This document shows, one piece after another, positions 8,454 through 15,250 of a stretch of 64,000 bases of DNA. The DNA is from Microbacterium murale (lineage in GTDB: Bacteria > Actinomycetota > Actinomycetes > Actinomycetales > Microbacteriaceae). The position numbers and the translations under genes were made by a program. Position 1 is the first letter of the stretch, and every line of letters begins with the position of its first letter. A model generated the notes under the pieces. It did no database searches, was not told the origin of the DNA, and saw only the letters and a list, made by a program, of their open reading frames with translations. Location: assembly GCF_014635185.1 (NCBI RefSeq), contig NZ_BMCM01000002.1, positions 310,001 through 374,000 of the forward strand, read 5' to 3'.

Positions 8454-8927
8454 ATGCGCATCACGCCCCGTCGCCTGGCCACCGGCATGAGTCTGTGGGC
8501 TCCGAACCTGTTCAGCGGCATACGCATCCGCCGCTTCAGCGAGGACTGGACGCACGCGACCGTCGAACTGCATGTGAACCTCATCACCCGCAACTACGTG
8601 AAGACGGCCTTCGGCGGCTCGATGTCGGCCATGACCGACCCGTACTTCTTCATGCTCGTGATGCACCAGCTCGGTCGCGATTACGTCGTGTGGGACACCC
8701 GTGGCGAGATCGAATTCGTGAAGCCGGGACGCGGGGTGCTGACGGCGGAGTTCCACGTCTCCCCCGAGAAGGTGGCCGAACTTCGCGAGCGCGCCGAGGG
8801 CGGCGCGAAGGTGCTCGAGTGGTTCGAGACCGTGATCACCGACCGCGACGGCGACGTCGTCGCGCGGGTGCGCCGAGAGGTCTACATCCGCGAGAAGAAG
8901 CGGGTCACGGCGGCGCGCCAGCCCTGA
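8454..8927 (+). CDS. DUF4442 / hotdog-fold thioesterase-like protein
   Basis: A 157-residue protein of the DUF4442 hotdog family, related to acyl-CoA thioesterases such as PaaI. The conserved segment NYVKTAFGGSMSAMTDPYFF (residues about 44-63) is characteristic, followed by the beta-rich GEIEFVKPGRG. The substrate is unknown. It has no ribosome site; a -10-like CACACT ends 6 bases before the ATG, suggesting a leaderless mRNA. It is divergent from the GntR operon and followed by the permease in the same direction. Confidence 0.78.
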   Translation: MRITPRRLATGMSLWAPNLFSGIRIRRFSEDWTHATVELHVNLITRNYVKTAFGGSMSAMTDPYFFMLVMHQLGRDYVVWDTRGEIEFVKPGRGVLTAEFHVSPEKVAELRERAEGGAKVLEWFETVITDRDGDVVARVRREVYIREKKRVTAARQP

Positions 8928-8964
8928 ACCCCGCCCGTTCACCATCGCGTGTCACGATGACCGG

Positions 8965-10191
8965 GTGGAACTCGCACGTCGTCTGACTCTCACGGATGCC
9001 GTCGCCATCGGGCTCGGATCGATGATCGGCGCCGGAGTGTTCTCGGTGTGGGGACCCGCGATCGAGGTCGCGGGGTCAGGGCTGCTGATCGCGCTCGCGA
9101 TCGCAGCGGTCGTCGCCTTCTGCAACGCCACCTCATCCGCGCAGCTCGCCGCAGTGCATCCCGTCTCCGGCGGCACCTACGCTTATGCCAGGGCCGAGAT
9201 CGGCCCGTGGTGGGGTTTCATCGCCGGCTGGTGCTTCGTGATCGGCAAGATCGCCAGCTGCGCGGCGATGGCATTGACGTTCGCCGCATACGCCGCGCCG
9301 GAGGGCTGGCAAGTGCCGGTCGCGATCGTGGCCGTCGCCGCCCTCGCCACCGTCAACTGCTTCGGTGTCACGCGGACGGCTCTCCTCACCCGCATCCTCG
9401 TGATCATCTCGCTGATCGGGCTGACTGTGGTGGTCGCCGGAGGGTTCACGGCATCCGCTTCCGCGACCCCCGCCCCGCTCCCCGATGTCACCGCCTACGG
9501 CGTGCTGCAGGGCGCTGGACTCCTGTTCTTCGCGTTCGCCGGTTACGCGCGCATCGCCACGATGGGCGAAGAGGTCGTGGACCCCGCACGAACCATCCCG
9601 CGGGCGATCGCACTCGCGCTCACCGGAGCGGTCGTCGTCTATGCGCTCATCGCCGTCGTCGTGATGCTCACCCTCGGGGCGGATGCCGGATCGACCGCGG
9701 CACCGCTCGCAGCGGTGGTCGACGCCGCGGGTTGGACCGCGCTCGCCCCGGTCGTGCGCGTGGCCGCGGCCGCGGCATCCCTCGGTGCTCTGCTGGCCCT
9801 GATCACCGGGATCGGCCGCACGACGCTCGCGATGGCGAGGGAGTCCGACCTGCCGCGCTTCCTCGCCGCCGTCCACCCGCGGTGGAAGGTGCCTCAGCGA
9901 GCGGAGATCGCGATCGCCATCATCGTGATCGTCATCGTGCTCTTCGCAGATCTGCGGAACGCGATCGGATTCTCGTCGTTCGGCGTGCTGCTGTACTACC
10001 TGATCGCGAACGCCGCTGCCTTCCGGCAGTCAGGGGCCGCTCGACGCTATCCGCGCGTGCTGCAGGTGGTCGGAGTGCTCGGCTGTCTGGTACTCGTCAA
10101 CACGCTGCCGATCGTCGCCTCGCTGATCGGCACCGGCGTCGTGCTCGTCGGCGTGGCGTATCGGATGCTGCGGCTGCGACTCGTTCGCTGA
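8965..10191 (+). CDS. amino acid permease, APC superfamily
   Basis: A 408-residue transporter with about 12 membrane segments. The N-terminal GLGSMIGAGVFSVWG (about residues 17-31) is the unwound TM1 signature of APC amino acid transporters, and FFAFAGYARIATMGEEVVDP (about 185) is the TM6 signature. It probably carries an amino acid by proton symport or exchange; the substrate cannot be read from sequence. The GTG start is placed 6 bases after a -10-like CACGAT and lacks a ribosome site, so it may be leaderless. Confidence 0.87.
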   Translation: MELARRLTLTDAVAIGLGSMIGAGVFSVWGPAIEVAGSGLLIALAIAAVVAFCNATSSAQLAAVHPVSGGTYAYARAEIGPWWGFIAGWCFVIGKIASCAAMALTFAAYAAPEGWQVPVAIVAVAALATVNCFGVTRTALLTRILVIISLIGLTVVVAGGFTASASATPAPLPDVTAYGVLQGAGLLFFAFAGYARIATMGEEVVDPARTIPRAIALALTGAVVVYALIAVVVMLTLGADAGSTAAPLAAVVDAAGWTALAPVVRVAAAAASLGALLALITGIGRTTLAMARESDLPRFLAAVHPRWKVPQRAEIAIAIIVIVIVLFADLRNAIGFSSFGVLLYYLIANAAAFRQSGAARRYPRVLQVVGVLGCLVLVNTLPIVASLIGTGVVLVGVAYRMLRLRLVR

Positions 10192-10243
10192 ACGGTCGCG
10201 CCACAACTGCCGTCAGGACGACCGGCAAGCGCTCGGCATCGTC

Positions 10244-10909
10244 TCAGGTGGTTGTCGAGGTGAGCCACGTCGGGTCGCCAACGAGAGCCGTGAACTCGTC
10301 GATCAGGCGCGCGGTGTGGAATCCATCGGCGGCGGCATGATGCATCTGGATGGCCAGCGGCAGGAACGTGCGACCGTCGCGCTCGAAATAACGGCCGAGC
10401 GTGAATATCGGCAGCAGGTGGTCCCACCCGCCGTCGATCTGCAGCGAGAAGCCGGTGAACTGCGTCCACGGGAGACTCGACACATCGAAGGTGTTCGGGG
10501 GCATATCCCCTTGGGGGAAGAAACTCGTCGCGCTCCGGTGCATCTCCAACAGCGGCGCGGCCGCATCGTGGAACCGTGCGAAATCGCTGTCGAAGGCCGA
10601 CCAGACGCACGCGAAGGTCTCTCGCTCCGGGTTGAACACGGTGAACGCCGGGTGCAGCACGTCCCAGACGGCCGGCTCCCCATCGTCGGTGATTGTCATG
10701 CGGAACTCGGCGTGCCTGTTGACGATCGACGCGAGGGCCCAGACCTGTGCGATGTAGGTCTTCCGCCCGCTGTCGCGCAGCGCGGCCACCATGTCTGTCA
10801 CGTCGACATCGACCGTGATGGCATACGTGCACGGCACTCGCTTGCGGTAATGCTCGAAATGCTCGCGACGCGGCCATGTGGCGAGGTCGATCGGGTGTGC
10901 GACGTTCAT
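10244..10909 (-). CDS. chloramphenicol acetyltransferase-like protein (CatA family)
   Basis: A 221-residue protein of the classic trimeric CAT family. The catalytic HHxxxDG motif is present as HHAAADGFH near residue 188, and the length, the FHDAAAP region and the C-terminal helix fit the fold. In known resistance enzymes the motif usually reads HHAVCDG, so the Ala replacing Cys and the overall divergence leave real chloramphenicol activity uncertain; many such chromosomal homologues acetylate other compounds. A ribosome site (AGGGG, 8 bases) precedes the ATG. It is convergent with the permease gene. Confidence 0.85.
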   Translation of the reverse strand: MNVAHPIDLATWPRREHFEHYRKRVPCTYAITVDVDVTDMVAALRDSGRKTYIAQVWALASIVNRHAEFRMTITDDGEPAVWDVLHPAFTVFNPERETFACVWSAFDSDFARFHDAAAPLLEMHRSATSFFPQGDMPPNTFDVSSLPWTQFTGFSLQIDGGWDHLLPIFTLGRYFERDGRTFLPLAIQMHHAAADGFHTARLIDEFTALVGDPTWLTSTTT

Positions 10910-10944
10910 CGGTTCATCCCCTGCAGGCGTTGTGCTCCACGATA

Positions 10945-10974
10945 CCGAGCCCGGCGCACCCGGTCGGTGCTCGG
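10945..10974 (-). terminator. hairpin after the SGNH hydrolase gene
   Basis: CCGAGC (10945-10950) pairs with GCTCGG (10969-10974), with CCGG/CCGG pairs nested inside. It begins 3 bases past the stop of the SGNH hydrolase gene on the minus strand. There is no T-run. It probably ends that transcript before the CAT-like gene. Confidence 0.45.
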
Positions 10975-10977
10975 CGA

Positions 10978-11805
10978 TCAGATGTCGAGTGCTGTTCTCG
11001 GGGGCGCCACGCTCACCCCGCGCGACTCGAGTGCCGTGAGCACCGCAGGCAACAGGGCGTCGGCCGTGGCGCGGTAGCCGGCAGCACTGGGGTGGAATCG
11101 GTCGAGGCTGAACATCTCGTCGGGCTGATCATGGAATGTCGGGCCGAGAACCTGTCGCAGGTCGACCGGAACGGCTCCAGTCCGCCAGGCGACCTTGGTC
11201 TGTTCCAGGGCGAGTCTGCGCGACATCCGTGACATCAGCGCTCGCAGCGGCTGCGGCACCGGCTGGAGCGTGCCGAGATCGGGACAAGTACCGACGACCA
11301 CTGCGGTACCGGCATCCCTGAGCCTGATGATCGCCTGTTCCAATCGTTCTGCTGCCGCAGACGGCGGGATCGTGTGGGTCACATCGTTCCCACCGACCAC
11401 GATCACCGCGACGTCGGCCCGGTAGTCGCCCGGAAGGTCATCGAGCTGTCCGGCGAGCGCAGACGATTCCGAGCCGACGACGGCTGCCGTGCGCAACCGC
11501 ACCGGGCACTGCATCCGCTTCGCCAGCCCCTTGGCGATACGTCCGCCCAGTGTCTCTTTTCGATGCTCCGCACCGAGACCTGCCGCGAGAGAATCTCCCA
11601 ACAGCAGCAGCTCGATGGGTCGACCGTCGAGTGAGCGCTTCCACACCCGGTCCGCGACCAGAGACTGTTCGCCGAGAGGCTTTCCGATTCGCCGCCGTGC
11701 GATCGCGGCCTGGTGGACGAGGAGCGATCGCCCGCCCAGCACGATCGCGGATGCCACCGCCGTCGCCACGGCGATCGCGGTGCGCACTCCTGCCATGCAC
11801 ACCAT
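10978..11805 (-). CDS. SGNH/GDSL-type hydrolase, membrane-anchored or secreted
   Basis: An SGNH hydrolase (esterase or lipase fold) of about 275 residues. All four blocks are visible: LLLGDSLAAG (catalytic Ser), the Gly block, GGND (Asn), and DRFHPSAAGY (catalytic Asp and His). An N-terminal hydrophobic stretch suggests a signal peptide or anchor. The start is uncertain: ATG 11805, ATG 11796 and GTG 11844 are in frame and none has a good ribosome site. A strong hairpin separates it from hisS, so it is probably transcribed alone. The substrate is unknown. Confidence 0.82.
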   Translation of the reverse strand: MVCMAGVRTAIAVATAVASAIVLGGRSLLVHQAAIARRRIGKPLGEQSLVADRVWKRSLDGRPIELLLLGDSLAAGLGAEHRKETLGGRIAKGLAKRMQCPVRLRTAAVVGSESSALAGQLDDLPGDYRADVAVIVVGGNDVTHTIPPSAAAERLEQAIIRLRDAGTAVVVGTCPDLGTLQPVPQPLRALMSRMSRRLALEQTKVAWRTGAVPVDLRQVLGPTFHDQPDEMFSLDRFHPSAAGYRATADALLPAVLTALESRGVSVAPPRTALDI

Positions 11806-11858
11806 CACACCGCGCGGGAATGAACGCGGCGTGAACGCCGGCACACCTGTCAGCTGAA

Positions 11859-11920
11859 ATCACGGATGTCGGCGGAGAATGCGCATTCTCGACCGACGGC
11901 CGTGATCCGTACCGACGGAT
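11859..11920 (-). terminator. tandem hairpins after hisS
   Basis: A long hairpin spans 11859-11906: a 7-bp stem, a 2x2 internal loop, a 5-bp stem, another 2x2 internal loop and a 6-bp stem, with GCGC at the tip. A second hairpin, ATCCGT-accg-ACGGAT, spans 11905/6-11920 and abuts it. Together they fill most of the 140-base gap after the hisS stop on the minus strand. They probably terminate hisS; the symmetric internal loops also resemble a repetitive extragenic palindrome. Its core shares GATGTCGGC with the gdhA terminator. Confidence 0.6.
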
Positions 11921-11947
11921 GTGCTGCGGGCGACACGACGGAAACGG

Positions 11948-13234
11948 TCAGGTGAGCGGCTTGAGCTCCAGCGCGCCGACCTCGGCGCCGGCGGAGACCG
12001 TCGCGAAGGCGGTGTATCCGTCGGCGGCCGATCGCTCGAGCAGCGCCTTGAAGTTCTTGACCCTGCGCTCAAGGCGCACGCGCGAACCCGAACGGATCAG
12101 CGCGGCCTTGTGCGCGACGAGCTCTGCCACCGGCACGTCGGCGTCATGCACGAGCACGACGGCCTGAGCATCGGCATCCGCTCCGAGATCGACGAGATCG
12201 ACGAGGCGCTCGAAGCCGAGCGAGAAGCCGACCGCCGGCACCTGCTGGCCGAGGAACCGACCGATCATGCCGTCGTATCGTCCGCCGCCGCCCAGCGAAT
12301 ACGGCACGGATGGATGCGCGAGCTCGAAGATCGTGCCGGTGTAGTAGCCCATGCCGCGCACCAGGAACGGGTCGAAGACGAGCGGGATGTCGCCCTCGAT
12401 CCCGCGCCCTGCCGCCACTGCCTCGCCGATGCCGACGAGGTGGTCGACGATCTCGTCCGGAGCGTTCCCAGGGAGGGCCTTGCGGATCTGGCGTTCGCCG
12501 AACGGATTGAACTCCATGGTCTGCGGGCGACGCAGGAACGTCTCGAACGCGTCGACCGCGGATGCTGTGGCATCCCGCTCGCGGAGCTCTCGGACGATCC
12601 CGTCAGGACCGATCTTGTCGAGCTTGTCGATCGTGATCAGCACGCCGGGGCGTTCGTCTGCGGTGAAGCCGAAGGCATCCAGCATCCAGTCGAGCACTCG
12701 ACGATCGTTGATGCGCACGCTCGCACCGTCGAGGCCGAGAGCGTCCACCGCGTCCAGGGACGCGACCATGAGCTCGGCTTCGGCCCGCGAGGAATCATCT
12801 CCCATGATGTCGATGTCGCACTGCACGAACTGGCGGTACCGGCCCTTCTGCGGGCGCTCCGCGCGCCACACCGGACCGATCTGGATCGCACGGAAGACGC
12901 CCGGAAGCTGCCCGCGATTGCTCGCGAAGAATCGGGCGAGCGGAACCGTGAGGTCATAGCGCAGACCGAGATCGCTGAGCGCAGCGGCGTCATCAGCGCC
13001 CTCGCGGATCGCCTCGGCATCCATTCCCCTGCGCAGCACGTTGTAGGCGAGCTTCTCGTTGTCGCCGCCCATGCCCGAATGCAGACGCGAGTACTCCTCG
13101 AGCGCCGGCGTCTCGATCTCGTCGAACCCGTGCGCCAGGTACCGCTCGCGGATCACGGTGAGCACGCGCTCACGGCGGGCCTTGTCGGCGGGGAGGATGT
13201 CGCGCATGCCGCGCGGCGCGTTCACAGTAGCCAC
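11948..13234 (-). CDS. hisS: histidine-tRNA ligase
   Basis: A 428-residue class II aminoacyl-tRNA synthetase that charges tRNA-His. Motif 1 (PRGMRDILP), the motif 2 loop (GPVWRAERPQKGRYRQFVQCDID) and the HisRS signature YYTGTIFELAH are visible, followed by the C-terminal anticodon-binding domain (VLVHDADVPVAELV). The length fits bacterial HisRS. The start is GTG 13234. It lies 45 bases after mazG and is likely in one transcript with nhaA and mazG. Confidence 0.96.
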   Translation of the reverse strand: MATVNAPRGMRDILPADKARRERVLTVIRERYLAHGFDEIETPALEEYSRLHSGMGGDNEKLAYNVLRRGMDAEAIREGADDAAALSDLGLRYDLTVPLARFFASNRGQLPGVFRAIQIGPVWRAERPQKGRYRQFVQCDIDIMGDDSSRAEAELMVASLDAVDALGLDGASVRINDRRVLDWMLDAFGFTADERPGVLITIDKLDKIGPDGIVRELRERDATASAVDAFETFLRRPQTMEFNPFGERQIRKALPGNAPDEIVDHLVGIGEAVAAGRGIEGDIPLVFDPFLVRGMGYYTGTIFELAHPSVPYSLGGGGRYDGMIGRFLGQQVPAVGFSLGFERLVDLVDLGADADAQAVVLVHDADVPVAELVAHKAALIRSGSRVRLERRVKNFKALLERSAADGYTAFATVSAGAEVGALELKPLT

Positions 13235-13279
13235 GCGTCTATCTTTCCAGGTCTGGACGGAACTCTCCCCCGCGAGCGG

Positions 13280-13975
13280 TCAGCCGGACTCGGCCGTGCG
13301 GACGTCGGCCTCGAGCAGGCGCAGACGCTCGCGCAGTGCGCGCTCGGCATCCCAGCCGTTCTCGCGGGCCGTGGCCGTGAGCATCAGCAGCAGGTCGCCG
13401 AGCTCCTCCTCGGATTCCGGTGCGGCCCCGACCTCGGCGGCATCGTGAGCGGCGAGCGCGACGTCGTCGCCGGCCCCGACCCGTGCCGCTCTGCCGAGCA
13501 CCTTCTGCGCGAGCGCGAGCGCCGGCATCCCTCGAGGCACTCCGTCCAGCACGCTCGTACGGGAGCGCTTCTCGGCGGCCTTGGCCGCGTTCCAGTGCAC
13601 CAGCACCTCTTCGGGCGTGTTCGCCACCTCGCCGGCGAAGACATGCGGATGCCGCCTGACCATCTTCTCGGTCAACGTGCGGGCCACGTCGTCGATGTCG
13701 AATGGATCGTCCGGGTCCTGCGCGGCGATCGCCGCGTGGAACAGCACCTGCCACAGCAGATCGCCGAGCTCTTCACGGAGGTCTGACCGTGTGCCGTCTT
13801 CGACCGCATCGATGACCTCGTGCGACTCCTCGATCAGGTACGGCACGAGGTCACGATGCGTGATCTGCTGCGACCAGACGCACCTCTCGCGGACTGCGCG
13901 CATCGTCTCGGCGGCGGTGCGCAGTGGATCAGTGCGCAGTGGATCGGTGCGCAGTGGATCAGGATGCTCGGTCAT
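13280..13975 (-). CDS. mazG: MazG family nucleoside triphosphate pyrophosphohydrolase
   Basis: A 231-residue protein that would hydrolyse (d)NTPs to the monophosphate and pyrophosphate. The metal-binding EExxE...ExxD pattern is present in PYLIEESHEVIDAVEDG and LREELGDLLWQ. The N-terminus is odd: residues 6-20 are three exact copies of DPLRT, from a 15-base tandem repeat, ahead of the conserved domain. The repeat lies between the ATG and the domain and probably does not affect catalysis. It follows nhaA by 24 bases and precedes hisS. Confidence 0.9.
   Translation of the reverse strand: MTEHPDPLRTDPLRTDPLRTAAETMRAVRERCVWSQQITHRDLVPYLIEESHEVIDAVEDGTRSDLREELGDLLWQVLFHAAIAAQDPDDPFDIDDVARTLTEKMVRRHPHVFAGEVANTPEEVLVHWNAAKAAEKRSRTSVLDGVPRGMPALALAQKVLGRAARVGAGDDVALAAHDAAEVGAAPESEEELGDLLLMLTATARENGWDAERALRERLRLLEADVRTAESG
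13916..13960. repeat. mazG: 15-bp tandem repeat, three copies, inside mazG
   Basis: Three copies (13916-13930, 13931-13945, 13946-13960) of a 15-base unit that reads RGTGCGCAGTGGATC on the plus strand; only the first base varies. On the coding strand each unit gives Asp-Pro-Leu-Arg-Thr. Because the unit is a multiple of three, copy number changes would keep the frame. Confidence 0.95.
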
Positions 13976-13999
13976 GATGCTCCCTCGTCGAATCTGCGA

Positions 14000-15166
14000 T
14001 CACGCGACGGTCTTGGTGGCGCGGCGGTACCACGCGGCACGCCACGAGACGACGACGCCCGACAGCACCAGCGCGATGAGCGACCCCACGAGCACACCGA
14101 GAATCGCCTGGTCGCGTACGGCGGGGTCGTCTGCGAAAGCGAGGTTCGCCAGCAGCAACGAGACGGTGAAGCCGATACCGCCGAGCGCCCCCGCTGCAAG
14201 AAGATCGGTGATCGTCAGAGCCGGCCCCTTGTCTCTCGGTCCGATTCGCATGGCCACCCATCCGAACGCAGTGATGCCGATGATCTTGCCCACCGGCAAG
14301 GCGACGGCGATGCCGAAGAACGCCGGCGAGAGCTCGGACGGCGACACCGCGGGAATGATCACGAAGGCAGCGGCGAATGCGAAGATCGGCAGGATCGCCC
14401 CATTGACCCAGGGGTCGAGCGCGTGCCGCGTGGGCATCGCAGGAGTCTGCGCCATGGCGAGCCCGAGCATCACTCCGGCGATCGTCGCGTGGATGCCCGA
14501 CGAGATCATCAGAGCCCAGACCAGCACACCCACGATGACCATCGCCGCGACGACCAGCCGCGAGTGCTTCGTCGGCAGCATGCGAGAAAGCGCGCCGAAG
14601 ACGACGACGCCGACGACGGCCAGCAGCAGATAGAGCCAGTTCATGTCGTGGGCGAACAGCACCGCGATGAAGATGATGCCGATGATGTCGTCGAGGATCG
14701 CCAGTGCGAGCAGGAAGACGCGAACGGCAGGCGGCAGGCCCTTGCCGAACACGGCGAGCACACCGAGCGCGAACGCGATGTCCGTGGCCGTCGGGATCGG
14801 CCAGCCCCTGGCCGTCTGGTCTCCACCGGCGATCATCAGGTAGATCAGGATCGGCACGAGCACACCGCCCGCAGCGGCGATCGCCGGCTGCAGCGCCTTG
14901 CTCAGCGAGTTCAGCTCACCGCGCGTGAGCTCGAACTGCAACTCCATCGCGACGACGAAGAAGAAGATCGCGAGCAGTCCGTCCGAGATCCAGTGCGCGA
15001 CCGAGAGGTCGATCGCAGTGCCCGGAACTGCGATATGGAACCCCAGCACGGCATCGATCGGCCCGAATGCGGGCGTGTTCGCGAGCACGAGTCCGAGCGC
15101 CGCCGCCAGGAGAAGAAGCACCGCGGGAAACTGCTGCGTGCGTAGAAGATTTCGGGAGTCAGACAT
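14000..15166 (-). CDS. nhaA: Na+/H+ antiporter NhaA
   Basis: A 388-residue membrane antiporter with about 12 segments that exchanges sodium for protons and supports salt and pH tolerance. The two adjacent transport aspartates are visible in LAILDDIIGIIFIAVLF (about residue 160), and GIHATIAGVMLG is typical of the family. A ribosome site (GGGGAG) lies close to the ATG. It is first in a likely nhaA-mazG-hisS transcript and is divergent from ppc. Confidence 0.94.
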   Translation of the reverse strand: MSDSRNLLRTQQFPAVLLLLAAALGLVLANTPAFGPIDAVLGFHIAVPGTAIDLSVAHWISDGLLAIFFFVVAMELQFELTRGELNSLSKALQPAIAAAGGVLVPILIYLMIAGGDQTARGWPIPTATDIAFALGVLAVFGKGLPPAVRVFLLALAILDDIIGIIFIAVLFAHDMNWLYLLLAVVGVVVFGALSRMLPTKHSRLVVAAMVIVGVLVWALMISSGIHATIAGVMLGLAMAQTPAMPTRHALDPWVNGAILPIFAFAAAFVIIPAVSPSELSPAFFGIAVALPVGKIIGITAFGWVAMRIGPRDKGPALTITDLLAAGALGGIGFTVSLLLANLAFADDPAVRDQAILGVLVGSLIALVLSGVVVSWRAAWYRRATKTVA

Positions 15167-15250
15167 CGCTCCCCATGCTATCCGCCGCCCTCAGGTTCAT
15201 CGGAGGTCACGTGGTCATGTATGACTCCTGCACGGCGATAACCTCGACTG

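Noticed and set aside
10192-10243. Terminator between the amino acid permease and the CAT-like gene
   Set aside because: Only weak GGTCG/CGACC pairing with a long loop; not convincing.
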